From Flammulina velutipes (taxonomy: Eukaryota > Basidiomycota > Agaricomycetes > Agaricales > Physalacriaceae), in NCBI GenBank assembly GCA_011800155.1, contig CM022375.1:1798001-1862000 (forward strand): a stretch of DNA of 64,000 nt. Direction: 5' to 3'. This document shows, one piece after another, positions 41,880-53,904 of the stretch (position 1 is the first letter of the stretch; every line of letters starts with the position of its first letter). A program made the position numbers and the translations under genes. Under the pieces are notes generated by a model that did no database searches, had not been told where the DNA came from, and saw nothing but the letters and a program-made list of their open reading frames with translations.

Positions 41880-42786
41880 ATGAGGGTCTCACCGGTAGAA
41901 AACCGACGATGATCGTTGCATCGATGGTGCGGGAGGTCTATATCCAGGCCGCAGGTAAGTATATTCAGCACATCATCAGGCTCTACGTAGTATACACACG
42001 TACCTAAGATTGTCCCACTTGTACAACAATCAAACACCGCCTACATAGGCGCCGCCAGTTAGTAACAAAACAAGTTACACCGAAGTCACTCACCACCAAC
42101 GTAGCTCCGTCTACTTTTAAAACACCCTCAACCAATACTGCACGCAACCAGTTATCCAGAATCTCCTCTCCGTCCGACGCCACGACCACTACCACACCCG
42201 AGGTAAGCAATCGGAGCGCATGGAAAGAAAGAGGTACGAACATTCATTCTTCCCGTCATCCTCTTCCACGTCCTCCTCCTGCGCACGCTGCTGGGTCCCA
42301 TGGCACGAAACTAACCAACACAGTCAGCAGTGGGCTCATGAGAACGTATACAGACTGACAATGCACCAAATACCACCCGTTGGGCTGGAACTGGTTGACA
42401 AAGTTTTCGAGCTTTTTCTCCTGGATACACAACATGAGTCGGCATCAAACCAAAAGAGGAGTTCACACAATAACGACTCTCGTCGCGTCCGCACTTCCCA
42501 GCACATCAATACTTCCGTCTGAGTTTAGTCAGCACAAATCAGAATCGATGTGTTCGCACTCACTCCCACAACGCTTGGTCCAAAAATCCCGAACTGTCTC
42601 GACATCCTTGTCCACGGTGGCAGACTTCTCAGGCGGGCTGGCTCCGATGATCAGGACCTGCACGTCTCTGCCTGGCATTTCTTCTATGTTCGCTGGAGTC
42701 GGTCGAGAGTACCATGGCAGCCCGAGAAGACAGCATAACCATCTAAACATATCACTGGGAAACTGCCTCTTCGCTATCAAAGTCAA
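41880..42786 (-). CDS. Caspase-like (peptidase C14) gene, minus strand
   Basis: Spliced from many short exons on the minus strand. Readable parts: MPGRDVQVLIIGASPPEKSA, TVDKDVETVRDFWTKRCG, NGSIDVLGSADATRVVI + EKKLENF, PNGWYLVH + FSCHGTQQ, EILDNWLRAVLVEG, then AVFDCCTSGTIL and DLPHHRCNDHRRF. SCHG holds the catalytic His and DCCTSG the catalytic Cys of the caspase fold, and DLxHxRCN also appears in the two metacaspases at 54-59 kb. Clear introns include 42519-42563 (GTGAGT..CTCAG). The 3' end is not defined. It is a paralogue too diverged to be a recent copy. Confidence 0.65.
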
Positions 42787-42799
42787 CTTTCCTTAAATA

Positions 42800-45341
42800 C
42801 GCCCCCATCCCGTCAATTTGCAGATCAGATGCACGACATCGGAGACGAAGAACGCCCAAGTCAATAGGCGATAACACCTGTCCGCTTCCTGCCTCAGTCC
42901 CTGTGTTCCGAAATCAAGACATCGCTACTTTCTCAAATCCCCAATACGACCGGGTATCCGGTAAATGAAGTAGACGCGCTTCACAATAGACAGTAAGGAT
43001 GCGATGAAGATCTAGAATCGCTGCATTCGCAAATCCTGAAGCTTGCCAGTGAGGTTTCAGCGTTAAGCGCCGTCAGGAACCGTAAGTCAATGTTATTCAG
43101 ATCAGGTTTTATATTAAGGTAACGAGAGAGTGGCGTCGATCATCCCGTCCGAGAAGCGAAGTAAACAGAGTAACAAGAGGTACCATCCACGAGCGTATGA
43201 GCCCATGTGAGTATATTGATGTAAACAATAGAATCGTGACAGTAAGTCTACTCCACTAGCGAGGGGGCCATGCAGGCAAGCGAGTACCAATAGAGATCGT
43301 GTTGACGCTGAATGAATGTCGGGAAAACAAAGCTAGCCTCAGCTGATGGACATGTTGGTTGAGAAGAACATGTTATGTGACCAGCACGCGGCATCCCGAT
43401 GAAGCACGTTTTTCTGGACCGTGGGCTTCAAAGTTAATTCTGGCCATCTGATCCCTTGGAGCTTCGTGCGGTATCATTAGGGCTATGTATATCTGTGTTA
43501 GCGTCCGAACATGTCTTGATATCATTCCTGTCAGCACTCCAGTTAGTTTCACTCGTAAGTATTGAATGGCCGTCTTCGAATTCTTGGAGCGAACGAGAAC
43601 ATGTCCAACATGTTCTTCAACCTTCGTCAGCACACGAGATGAATAGTAGTAGTATGTACGCACGCACCAGCGGTTCATAGCTAGCGAAATTCACATTAAT
43701 CAGCAACATGTTCATTATAGTATGAGCCATAATACACACGTGTGCGCACCGATTCCAATTATATTCTGCCCCCATCCCTTCCCCCAGACGCCTCTCCCTC
43801 TTTCCCCGCTCTTCTTCCCTTCAACCACATTCTCTATAGAATTACTTCCGCGCTACAAATCATCGTCAGAACCACTTACACAATCCCACTAACCGCGGGC
43901 GCATATTTTTCCCTCTGGTAACCAAAAGGGAATCCTCACTAGCCAAGCGTACCCGAAACCGCCCTCGTCAAAACCCCGCCCTTCGCATCTCCCCATGTGT
44001 CTCTTCCATTCAGGCAAGCCGATATGCAAAGCTACATTGTGAGAATGTTGAAGCTGCCATTCAATTCATTGATTGTCGTACCCCATTGCGCGTCGAATTT
44101 TACCTCGCCCAAGCAGTTTGGCCCCGCAACGCATCAGATATTTCCCCAGTATTGAAAGCGTCGATGATGGTTCACATTGGCCAACCTCGAGGTGAGCTAC
44201 AACTAAGTCAATTAGATAGGCTCGTAACCATGCGGACACGGCGGAAGATTTGGCCATGCCTCCGAAGTCAACGCTGCCATTAAGTATTCTCATATATGGC
44301 TCAATCGAAGACGAATACGGAAGAAGCAATACATGTTGCCTCGAGTTGACAGGCGATAGCACTTGTCCGCTTCCCACTGTGCTCACATGAGCATAAGGCA
44401 CAGATCCAAGTGATTGAAAACGCACCCGAGCTCTAAACAACCTTAGACATCCAAATAAACAGCCGCCTAGCGTGTGGAATGCCTTCGCGGTAATATACGC
44501 GCCACACTCCAGTCGGAAGTGAGTGTACATGGCCCGGAACGATGTCTGGCGTTTCGACACCTATGGCGGGTATGTAAGAATAGTACGTACAAAAAGAACA
44601 CTGGTGGACTCACTGCTCCTCATGCACTGAATGAATTCAGTAAGTATAATGCCGACAGATAAGCGCTGCCATATCGTAACCTGCAACATTGTCGCTCCAC
44701 AATTTCCCATCCTGAGCCTCGAGGCTGGCCATATGGCAAGGGAACGAACCCAGGAATCGTTACAAGATGCGCTGGGGAGCTGGTTCCCGAAGAGTAAGGA
44801 ACTGAGAGGCACGTCTCTCTGCGAAATCATGTTAAGAGGAATGCCGCATTGGCGATCCTTCCTTAACGAGAAACCACTTGACATAATGAGAGGGCCCGGG
44901 ACCGTTCTGCCCATCGCACTAGAATGGAAGACGATAAGTCCTCTATCAACTTTAAGCCCAGTCCAGTTTTGTTCAAGGGTATGAGCGCTCTGATTTAGAA
45001 CACAGAACAGTGGTAGAAATTTTACTTCCTTGGAGTGCTTGTCCGCAAAGCGCACCCTGTTGCTTCAAGTTGTCCAACCCCACCAGTGAAAGACGGGCTG
45101 AATTCTCCAGCAGCGCTCGAGACGCCACTCCGTGCCACGATAGTCGTCACTGTCGCCACAGGGTGCGCGCGTCTCAGCAGCTCCCGGGCATGTTTTGGCG
45201 CGTCGCGTGTCTCTGAAGGGAGATCTAGTCGACGGAATACCAATTCAGTGACCAGTTAATGGACAACGCAAAGAAATGAGGCGCACCACGCACTAAGGAA
45301 CTCCGTGTCATCAGGGGAGACGGTGAAGTAGTACATGATGT
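42800..45341. other. Duplicated, probably decayed region (unit 2)
   Basis: It contains the second copy of the 41.1-41.5 kb landmarks. Minus frames include NGSVDFGGMAKSSAVSAWLR, faintly like the NGSID and NWLRA parts of the caspase-like gene, so a decayed paralogue may be here. Other open frames (44561-45055 minus, 44631-44984 plus) overlap and have no recognised domain. Confidence 0.3.
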
Positions 45342-45815
45342 TCACTGTGATGGGATGTCCTTGAATTTACCGACGACAAGATACCAGCTTGGCTCTGTAT
45401 CCGCAGAAATCCCCAAAATCTCCTCTAACTCCATCATGGTTCCGTTAGGCAGTCGCTTATCCACCAGCCTTCCAGGATAGAGCTGCCGATAGTCCAGATA
45501 GATCCAGCAAATGGCTGTTGCACCATTGTCATGCACCGGCACCGAATAACTAGGGTAGTGCCCGTGAGCTAGCATGGAGGCCGCCGTAGAGAGTAGCCTC
45601 TTGGGTTCGAAGCTCTCCCAGTCCTCTAGCGCAGGGTTTTGCTGGCGGAAAAACGCGATGTTCTTCTCATTGATGATATGGCCGTAGACACACGGTTGGC
45701 CTACCATATCCTTGGGCATGGCAGGGCTTGAGAAAAAATGAGAAAGGGCATCTGAAAGGATCAAATTCGCTCACGGACGGTCACTTTTGACGTCTTGGGT
45801 ATGGTACTCTGGCAT
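45342..45815 (-). CDS. VYGHIIN-family protein, copy 1
   Basis: Two exons: MPEYHTQDVKSDRP (45815-45775), intron 45727-45774, then PAMPKDMVGQPCVYGHIINE with NGATAICWIYLDYR, LVDKRLPNGTMMELEEILGI and PSWYLVV. About 141 residues, no signal peptide or membrane span. A start at 45764 inside the proposed intron would also keep a frame. Family and function unknown to me. A CACGTG box sits 31 bases upstream. It is divergent from copy 2, with 109 bases between ATGs. Confidence 0.6.
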
Positions 45816-45846
45816 TGTGATGGTTGTTGAGTTTGAGATGCGCGGC

Positions 45847-45852
45847 CACGTG
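45847..45852. promoter_or_regulatory. CACGTG box of VYGHIIN copy 1
   Basis: The palindrome CACGTG in GGCCACGTGTTCTG lies 31 bases before the copy 1 ATG. The same box is 31 bases before copy 3 (47149-47154) and 33 before copy 4 (50713-50718). CACGTG is bound by bHLH factors in fungi. Confidence 0.5.
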
Positions 45853-45924
45853 TTCTGAACCGCTTTCCTCATACTTATTGAGACTCCGACATGTACAATG
45901 TCTTCCGCCCAAAAGACCTCCAGC

Positions 45925-46395
45925 ATGTTCACCACAACACCACAATTCCATACCCAAGACGTCAAAAGTGACCGTCCGTGAGCAAATTTGATCATTTCAG
46001 ATGCCTTTTCTCATTTCTCACAAGGGCCTGTCCCTGCCATGCCCAATGATATGGTGGGCCGACCGTGCGTCTACGGCCACATAATCAATGAGAAAAACAT
46101 CGCATTTTCCCGCGAACACTACCCCGAAGTACAAGAGTGGAAGAGCTTCGTCCCCAAGAGGCTCCTCGCTACGGTGGCCTCCATGCTAGCGCATGGGCAC
46201 TACCCCAGTTATTCGGTGCCGGTGCATGACAATGGTGCAACAGCCATTTGCTGGATCTATCTGGACTATCGGCAGCTCTATCCTGGAAGGTTGGTGGACA
46301 AACGACTGCCTAACGGAACCATGAGGGAGTTAGAGAAGATTTTAGGGATTTCTGTAGATACACAGCCAAGCTGGTATCTTGTCGCGACTCGCTAG
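45925..46395 (+). CDS. VYGHIIN-family protein, copy 2
   Basis: Exon 1 MFTTTPQFHTQDVKSDRP, donor GTGAGC at 45978, then the conserved core MVGRPCVYGHIINEKNIAFS, SVPVHDNGATAICWIYLDYR and SWYLVATR. The predicted splice leaves the frame one base off, unlike copies 1, 3 and 4. Either the start is at 45988 or this copy is damaged. Confidence 0.5.
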
Positions 46396-46628
46396 CGTAA
46401 TCTGAGGACTATCTTACGCATTTTTCTTTTACCATGAGAATACTATTACGATACACCATCATTATGTACTTATATACAAGCGGTAGATGGGTACACCTAA
46501 CGTCTTTCTCGATGACCGTGTCGGATAAGGGAGGCCTGAAGCTAAGCACACGAATGGGCGATGACCAACATTGGAGGGTGTATGAACACTGAGCAGGACG
46601 ATGATTCTTCAGATATATATCAAGGCCA

Positions 46629-47117
46629 TCAGGGACGAGCGTGTAGTAGTACATGTTCAGTGTGAGCAGCAACAAGATACCAGCTTGGCTCTGTATTTGC
46701 GGAAATCCCCAAAATTCCCTCTAATTCTATCCTGGGTTCGTTGAGTGGCCGCTTATCCACCAACCTTCCCGAAGAGTGCCGTCGATAGTCCAAATAGATC
46801 CAGCATATGGCTGTGCCACCATTGTGATGCACAGGTACTGAATAAGTGTGGCAGGGACCGTGCATTAGCATGGTGGAGGTAGTACAGAGTAGCGTGTCGG
46901 GATCGAAGCTCTTCCACTCCTCTAGCGCGGGGTTTTGCTCACGGAAAAACGCGATATTTTTCTCATCGATGATGTGGCCATAGACGCACGGTCGGCCTAG
47001 CATATCGTTGGGGATGGCAGGAACGGGGCTTGGTCGAAAATGAGGATAGGAATCTTCAATTATCAAAATTACTCACGGACGGTTACTCCTGACGTCTTGA
47101 GTATGGTACTCTGGCAT
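46629..47117 (-). CDS. VYGHIIN-family protein, copy 3
   Basis: Exon 1 MPEYHTQDVRSNRP, a phase-2 intron from GTGAGT to CCAAG, then PVPAIPNDMLGRPCVYGHII, HNGGTAICWIYLDYRRHSSG and SWYLVAAHTEHVLLHARP. The end differs from copies 1 and 2 and is closer to copy 4 in the middle (DTLLCTTSTML). Confidence 0.6.
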
Positions 47118-47792
47118 TGTGATGGCTGTTGGTTTTGAGATGCGCGGCCACGTGTTCTGAGGAATCTGAACTACTTTACTCTGCGACATGTACAAATGAT
47201 CGTCAAACCAGCGACACCTCTTATGGCATCTTCCCCTCAACCTCCAACATGGTCGTATCAAGCGAGTAAGCGATAGAGTCGGCCTTCGAGAGGCTAGGAC
47301 GACATAACATCAAATTTATTCAGAGTCAATCAATTTCGACGCTGGTACTACACAATTATCTATTCCCCGAGCGGCTATTGATCATATGCATAGAGCTTCC
47401 AAGTTGAACGCATCCGTGTCGTTTTCGCGGTATCCCATTACAGACTTCCGGTTTATGATATTCTTCGGTATTCCATGACGAACTCCGGTGTGGCGAAATC
47501 TGCCAGATGTCAGATGGGAGACAAAGTTTTAAAGGGAAAGAAAACTCACATAGAACAGAACAAATCGAACTGGGCACAAAAATTAAAAGAGAGCAGAGGT
47601 GTAGAATATTAGATGTGGCGGAATTATTATGACTGCGGCGGGTATAAAGTAGAGCGATGCGATAGAGAGGTGGAGAGGCAGGTCAAAGTAAAAAGGGTAT
47701 CCCAAGTCAATAGTCTGTGATCGTTAGGCGAGTCAGCAAATACGAAATGCGGAAGAACTCAAAGAACACTGACCGAGAATTAGAATCAGAAA

Positions 47793-48419
47793 TCATAATC
47801 GGCGTCCAAGACGGTAGAACTGGATGTCACCATTCTCGTCAAAGAACGCCTTTCCTTTCGCCACCATCTCCCGACTGAACTCTTTCATCCTTCTCTTTGA
47901 TTCGAGCTTTGCTTGCGACGGCCCGACGGGGCGCGGGATGTAGGGAATATAGTCGTCGTCCGAGTCGGAACACGAAGAGGAGGTAGAAGAGGGAGAAGAT
48001 GCGTATTTTCCCATTCGCCATGAACCAGCCTCGTCGTAGTGACCACATTGAGCGAGGTATTCCTTAGGCGAGAGGATGCCGTCGACTAGAATATCGCCAT
48101 ATCGTTTAGGAGGCTGCCACTGCGGTACGACTGAGGCTGGGGATGACATCGGCGGCGTAGGCGTATGGCCAACGATGTGGGGCAGTTGGACGACGATGTG
48201 TGGGCGAGAGGCAGAGGATTTCTTCGTCTTCGTCTTCGTCTTGGACTTGGACTTGGTGGTGGGAGGGATAGGAGTAGAAGTAGCAGCGACGATGTGAGGA
48301 AGCTGGACGACGATGCGAGGACGAGTACGTTTCGTCGGCTTGAGCTTTAGGGCACCTGCTATCTTTGCGAGAGAAGACTGTTGTTGGGTAGCGGTATTTG
48401 TGATGTTTGAAAAAACCAT
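47793..48419 (-). CDS. Hypothetical protein with repeated VVQLPHIV motif, copy 1
   Basis: 208 residues from MVFSNITNTATQQQ. It has two copies of the motif RPxIVVQLPHIV separated by a Lys/Ser linker (TTKSKSKTKTKTKKSSAS, NLS-like). A conserved middle (RYGDILVDGILSPKEYLAQC), an acidic Ser/Asp run (SSCSDSDDDYIPYIPRPVGP) and ENGDIQFYRLGRRL follow. The length is identical to copy 2 (627 bases), which supports coding. Unknown family. Confidence 0.6.
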   Translation of the reverse strand: MVFSNITNTATQQQSSLAKIAGALKLKPTKRTRPRIVVQLPHIVAATSTPIPPTTKSKSKTKTKTKKSSASRPHIVVQLPHIVGHTPTPPMSSPASVVPQWQPPKRYGDILVDGILSPKEYLAQCGHYDEAGSWRMGKYASSPSSTSSSCSDSDDDYIPYIPRPVGPSQAKLESKRRMKEFSREMVAKGKAFFDENGDIQFYRLGRRL

Positions 48420-48589
48420 AGTGATGATAGCAGTAGGGGGAAGAATTGTGAAAGGAGTCCATTCTGCGACAAGAACCATTAACGCCACGACGGACCGGTT
48501 TCCGAGACATGCTAGAAATCATAGACATGAACCTAAAAACAGATTTATCATCCAGTATCCGACGACGCGCTAGTTTAAGGAGTATTGCT

Positions 48590-49190
48590 GCGAATAAACG
48601 GTTCAGTCGCGGTCGGTAAAGAACTTCAAAGCACCCGCAGACTTGCAAAGATCCTTGTGCTCACTCCAGTCCTTCGTCTGATGTTTCTTTAGTGCATGGT
48701 ATCAGTGTTGACCAAAGGTTCTGCCATAACGAAGACATACCTTTCCGCAATAACAAGTCAGACGACATTTAGAGCAAGCCTACGAGCTGGCCTTCGCATG
48801 ACACCCAGATACACGCGTCGAGAGTATGTTTGCGGAAGGGAGGCTCTTCTGAGAATGCGGAATGATCTACGGAGAGTTGATCGTCGATACCGATAGAATG
48901 TAAAGAGCATGTGTACCGTCATGGAACTAGCATTGCATGTCTAGTCCGTCGTCCTAGCAAGCAATGCGCACCGTAGTACCCTCGAAGCCGCGAACATGTA
49001 GTAACGCGTCGGTTTGTACTATCTCTCAGAGTACCAGCGGTGCTTGTCCTCGAAAGAACCTTCAAAGCTCGGCGTAAGGTAGTGTTCGTCGAAGTCGTTC
49101 TCGAAAGAAAGTGATAAAGTCGTTATGTTTTAGAGGTCTGAGCCTTTGCCAACGGTTGGTTTAGCCAGTTGTTGGAGCCATGGTGGTGGG
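48590..49190 (-). pseudogene. MYND zinc-finger gene, left-arm copy
   Basis: The minus strand keeps the finger part CRLTCYCGK, an intron starting GTATGTCTTCG, then KHQTKDWSEHKDLCKSAGAL and a stop after FFTDRD. The right-arm copy has Trp at that stop (TGA against TGG). The N-terminal exon holds a 71 bp insertion. Not functional. Confidence 0.6.
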
Positions 49191-49245
49191 AGTCCTGATG
49201 AATCGGGCTCTGCACAGCCACATACTCAATTTCACTCCCGCCATC

Positions 49246-49930
49246 ATGGATCTTTCGTCGTCGACAGCAAGGTCCCACTCCGCATTTGAAAGGCGCCTTG
49301 CTCGACGGTCTTGTGTCCGTAACGCTGCCATCTCGACAGCGCGAGCAAGTCGAAATCAGCAAACCTGCTCCTCCTTCTCATCCTTCTCCTTCTCCTTCTC
49401 CTCCCGCGGAAGAGGTTGAAGAGAATAGCGACGATTCGTCTGAGGCAGCGGTACAGGCAATCGTTGACCCACCCACCCAACCAGCTGGGCCACCCGATCT
49501 TGTTGAGGAAAAAAATCAATCTCTTGGTTTATCAGCGTCCATGTTCTCCGGCGCCGACGAGGACTGGGGAGGCGCAGAGAGTGTAGGAACTAACATTGAC
49601 GACGGCGACATTCCCCAATCCACCTCCGCACAGGATGTCGAATTCGAGATCGTTCCCAGGCGAAAACCCACCGAGCCGAACAGTCTGTCAAACCCCGTCA
49701 AGACGAAGGTGTGTTATTCATATCTACGAGCCGGCTCACACTGACTTTTATCCAGGCAAATTCTCGCTACTTGATCATCTCGGGCTCGACGAGCTCGAGA
49801 ATGTTGTAATGCCATTCGCCCCTCATCGGGACGCATGGGCGCGAGACAGCGCACATGAGACATCTTTGACGTCGCGCGAGAGCAGGAATGGACATCTGGT
49901 CTGCTTTCAACGGTAGCTTCCACCGCTCGG
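49246..49930 (+). pseudogene. NOP8 pseudogene with internal deletion
   Basis: It starts MDLSSSTAR like the NOP8 gene at 52293, then jumps to FERRLARRSC in a shifted frame over DNA matching the KGALLDGLVSVTLPSRQREQ region. About 690 bases coding for the RRM and the linker are missing. The end is also decayed near 49910. Confidence 0.8.
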
Positions 49931-50146
49931 CCTCTGAGGCGTATATTATGCAGATGAGGGTGATAGTGAATTTCCGTTCTGACGCGCGCCCGGGTAGCTT
50001 CCCTCCACCAGCTATCTAATATCGTTGACAAGGGCCTCTCCCCTTTGTGTAGTCTCAGGTCACTCAAGAGGAGGAGCGCCAGCATCCGACTCATCCTACA
50101 CTTCTCTTGACTCGATTGTGACGTTCGTTGGAGGCCTGTCGGCTGG

Positions 50147-50216
50147 TCGACGGGAAGGGGAAAGATGGTGCCAACGAGCGGTCGACGATACATGACGATA
50201 TGCGTTCAGCTTTCCG
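50147..50216 (+). pseudogene. Metacaspase exon remnant
   Basis: The plus strand reads LVDGKGKDGANERSTIHDD, matching exon 5 of metacaspase 1 (PVDAKGKDKDNEALMIRDD). The following donor has changed from GTGCGT to ATGCGT. No other caspase exons are clear nearby. Confidence 0.65.
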
Positions 50217-50751
50217 TGATCTCCTTCCGTTCGACTTGACCGGACCTAGTTTACCAGCCTGGACAGCCTATCTGGGTTTGGTGAATCAGACATTTTCAGA
50301 CGCAAGGGTGTGCTTACACCAGATGAAAGACCTGACCCAAAGCTTGTCGCTCTACAGAGACACGCTGGACGGACTTCTTGACATGATATCTTGTTCACTG
50401 TTCTTCACCTACACTTTCGCTGTCACCGTCAAGTATTTAGTCTCAATTTCCAGATGCCATTTCGAGTCTCGACGCTATTTATTCACCACACATGTGACTA
50501 AAATATTAAAATTGTTCAAACAGCGGGGAACTCAAGCTGGAGCTGGACACGCCACATTCTTACTTGGATTCAGTAGACCATCTCAATGTCCGTCAATTCC
50601 TGAACGATTTTCGCTGTATAGACGCGAGTCGACATATCATTGTCCTTGCAATCACGCTTTACAAATGCCGGATTGTCGATCATTGTCGGACTATAAACGA
50701 AGTGGTTCAGAACACGTGGGCATCTCAAACTCAACAGCCAATGCCATCGCA

Positions 50752-51214
50752 ATGCCACAATTTCATACTCGAGACGTCAGAAGCAACCGCCCGTGAGCCA
50801 TTTTTGATGATTCAAGATGCCTTTTCTCATTCTGTCCGTAGCCCCGTCCCTGTCATGCCCGATCATATGGTAGGCCGACCGTGCGTCTACGGCCACATCA
50901 TCAATGAGAAGAACATCGCGTTTTTCCGCGAGACAAACCCGGAGCTGGAGGACTGGGAGAGCCTCAACCCAGACACGCTACTCTGTACTACGTCCACCAT
51001 GCTAACGCACGGCCACTGCCACACTTATACGGTGCCAGTGCATCTCAATGGTGCAACGGCCATTTGCTGGATCTTTTTGGACTATCGGCGCCACCTTTTT
51101 TCAAAGCTGGTGGACAAGCGACCACCTAACGCATCCAGGATGGAATTAGAAGGGATTTTGGGGATTTTGGGGGATACCAAACCAAGTTGGTATCTTACCG
51201 CTAGTGCAATTTGA
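50752..51214 (+). CDS. VYGHIIN-family protein, copy 4
   Basis: Exon 1 MPQFHTRDVRSNRP, intron GTGAGC..CCGTAG, then PVPVMPDHMVGRPCVYGHII, VHLNGATAICWIFLDYRRHL, RMELEGILGILGDTKPSWYL. The splice joins in frame. CACGTG is 33 bases upstream. It lies next to the metacaspase remnant. Confidence 0.6.
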
Positions 51215-51325
51215 GGACTCCCCATCGCAGTGAACATGTCAAGCATAACCCCAAAATTTGTTCGTCATTCAACCCTGATAACTTATATAGCACATTTCTG
51301 ACTCGTTGATCAGCCCTTCGGCTGC

Positions 51326-52214
51326 ATGGAAGATGAACGACTCTATCATCTTCACAAGCTCTTTGCCGAGAGCTACGAGACCAATCTCCGGAACCTGGAA
51401 GCCCCATGGAAGCCTGTAATGGCAGTGGTTCTTGAGGCGGTCGTCGAGAAAGTGTCTAAGGCGCTCGCCGCTTTTTCATGCTGGATCCTCCGCAATCGAC
51501 ATCGGTGTCCTGCAGGAGCAGCCTCTTGCCTCTCCTATGCTGGCTCAAGCTGCCGTTCATGCCGAGAGCACTATGTCTGCCCAGGGCTTCAACGGGACCG
51601 TCTATCCAGATATCTCAGTTGTGCGCTATATCATGGACCAAGATGTCGATGTCCGGAACCTGAACCCGTTCTGTATGCCCCATCTCCACATTGATTATCT
51701 TCTATGTGCTGAGCTGAAGCGTTGTATACCTCGTGCACTCCTTGCCAGTGGTGTCCAACGTGGTACTGCTGGATGGGTGGCGCTTCGTGATTTCCTCTCG
51801 AAGGCGATAGTACAGGTCGAAATGCAAGGCACAGTCGCCACCCGACGCCCAGGAGACGCCAACGGTGACATTGTTCTCATCGCCATGTCGTGTCCATTCT
51901 GGATGTGGTGTTTGGCAAGTGCTGAAAAATTTTGTGGCCTTTTCCCTGAAAGTAGTGTTGAAGGGTTGGTTGAGGACATTAATGGCAGAAAGGAGGATGA
52001 CAGCGCGGAGGAAATGCTTTTGCCTGAAGCAGGTTCGCCAGAAGCGAGATATATCACAACTGTCCGAGTTGATATGGCTCCCAAAGAGGTGGCGAAGAAT
52101 ACGTCGCTCTCTTGGTCTCATGTTGTGATGCTTGGTACCATGGAATCGGAGGAGCAGCTTAAAAGAGTTACTGCGACACTGGTATGTAGGTCTTTAAGTA
52201 CAGTAATTCTGTAA
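51326..52214 (+). CDS. Hypothetical protein
   Basis: Starts MEDERLYHLHKLFAESYETN. After SKALAAF the frame changes at a TTTTT run near 51470 and continues HAGSSAIDIGVLQEQPLASP, GWVALRDFLSKAIVQVEMQG and MLGTMESEEQLKRVTATLV. About 295 residues once joined. I do not recognise it; one run-length error would explain the break. Confidence 0.5.
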
Positions 52215-52292
52215 TCCCGCTACTGATTCGGACTCTAAAATAAAAGCGACGTTTGCACAGCCACATACTCAGTTTCTCTTCCTCACGCCACC

Positions 52293-53904
52293 ATGGATCC
52301 TACGTCGTCGACAGCCGTGACGAAGAGACTACACATCTCAGGCCTGACGCCTTCTCTAACTACCGACGATCTAGTAAAGCGCCTCTCCACGTTCGGCACC
52401 GTGACAGCAGTAGATGGATTCGGCAAGCGCGACGCGGTAGGCGCATTGAAGCCGTTTGGGTACGTGACGATTGAAGCCACCCCAGCGCACCTCGCACGCT
52501 GTCGCAACGTCCTAAGCGGATCCACCTGGAAGGGCGCCAAACTGCGCATCGGAGACGCAAAACCTGATTTTGCCGAACGGTATGTACTCTGAACCTATCT
52601 CTGTCCGTGCGTTTGCTGAATCAACACAACAGAATGACGAAAGAGCGTGAAGAAGAGGAATTTAAAGCGTCGAACCCTCCGCCCGCGAAGAAACCTCGAC
52701 TGTCTAAATACTCTGGCGTCCAAGCGCCCGATATGTCCTTAATCACACCCGAGAACGTCTCCTCCCATCCAGGATGGATCCTCACGCCAACCGGACGTGT
52801 CCTGCGCCCCATGCGCATGCGTCCCGCCCGTCCCCTCCCTCCTCCCACAACATCCACAACCACCATAAAACCCAAAACCGATGACCCAAAAAAGAAGACC
52901 CGCAGACGAGAAAAACAAAAAGCTCCTTTGGTGCGAGCGCGCAAAATCGCTATCGATACCCGCCGGTGGGAAGGCTCCACTCCGCATTTGAAAGGCGCCT
53001 TGCTCGACGGTCTTGTGTCCGTAACGCTGCCGTCTCGACAGCGCGAGCAAGTCGAAATCAGCAAACCTGCTCCTCCTTCTCATCCATCTCCTTCTCCTTC
53101 TCCTCCCGCGGAAGAGGTTGGAGAGAATAGCGACGATTCGTCTGAGGCAGCGGTACAGGCAATCGTTGACCCGCCCCCGCAACCAGCTGGGCCACCCGAT
53201 CTTGTCGAGGAAAAAAATCAATCTCTTGGTTTATTAGCGTCCATGTTCTCCGGCACTGACGAGGACTGGGGAGGCGCAGAGAGTGTCGGATCTGATATCG
53301 ACGACGGCGACATTCCCCAATCCACCTCCGCACAGGATGTCGAATTCGAGATCGTTCCCCGACCAAAACCCATCGAGTCGAACAGTCTCAAAGATATGTT
53401 CAAACCCCGTCAAGACGAAGGTGTGTTATTCATATCTACGAGCTGGCTCGTACTGACTTGTATCCAGGCAAATTCTCGCTACTTGATCATCTGGGGCTCG
53501 ACGAGTTCGAGATGGATGAGGATGTTGCAATGCCATTCACCACGGAGGAGGACGTCCCCGCTGTGCCCTCATCAGCACATGAACCCATTATTGCCATCCC
53601 CTCACAGCCACATATCATCCTCGATGTAAAAAAGGCGCTGTTCTTCCCTCATCCTTCTTCCTTCTCATCAGGACGTATGGGCGCGAAACAGCGCACACGA
53701 GACATCTTTGACGTAGCGCGCGAGCAGGAATGGACAACTGGGCTGCTTTCAACTGGTGGGTTCCATCGCACGGCCTCTGAGGCGGATATTAGGGCGAAAT
53801 GGGAGGAGAACAAGGGGGAGTTGACTGTTGGATGGAGAAGGAGGTCCAAGGAGGCGGGCAAGGTCAGAAGGCGGAGGGGTGGCGGTGCGGACGATGCAGA
53901 GTGA
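52293..53904 (+). CDS. NOP8: NOP8-like nucleolar RRM protein
   Basis: Three exons; introns 52580-52632 (GTATGT..ACAG) and 53421-53467 (GTGTGT..CCAG) join in frame. The RRM at residues 11-95 has LHISGL (RNP2-like) and FGYVTIEATPAHLARC, ending STWKGAKLRIGDAKPDFAER, the pattern of Nop8, a 60S ribosome biogenesis factor. The middle is Pro/Lys-rich with RARKIAIDTRRWEG, then DEDWGGAESVGSDIDDGDIP. The C-terminus has FSLLDHLGLDEFEMDEDVAM, FDVAREQEWTTGLLSTGGFH and a basic tail. Two other partial copies lie at 49246 and 56456. Confidence 0.82.

Larger units (their letters stand above)
47311..49190 (-). repeat. Inverted segmental duplication, left arm
   Basis: About 1.85 kb matches 59739-61579 in opposite orientation with few changes. 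It carries a MYND-type pseudogene and a 208-codon gene. A 71 bp insertion after the MYND start (about 49108-49178) is unique to this arm. Confidence 0.85.
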
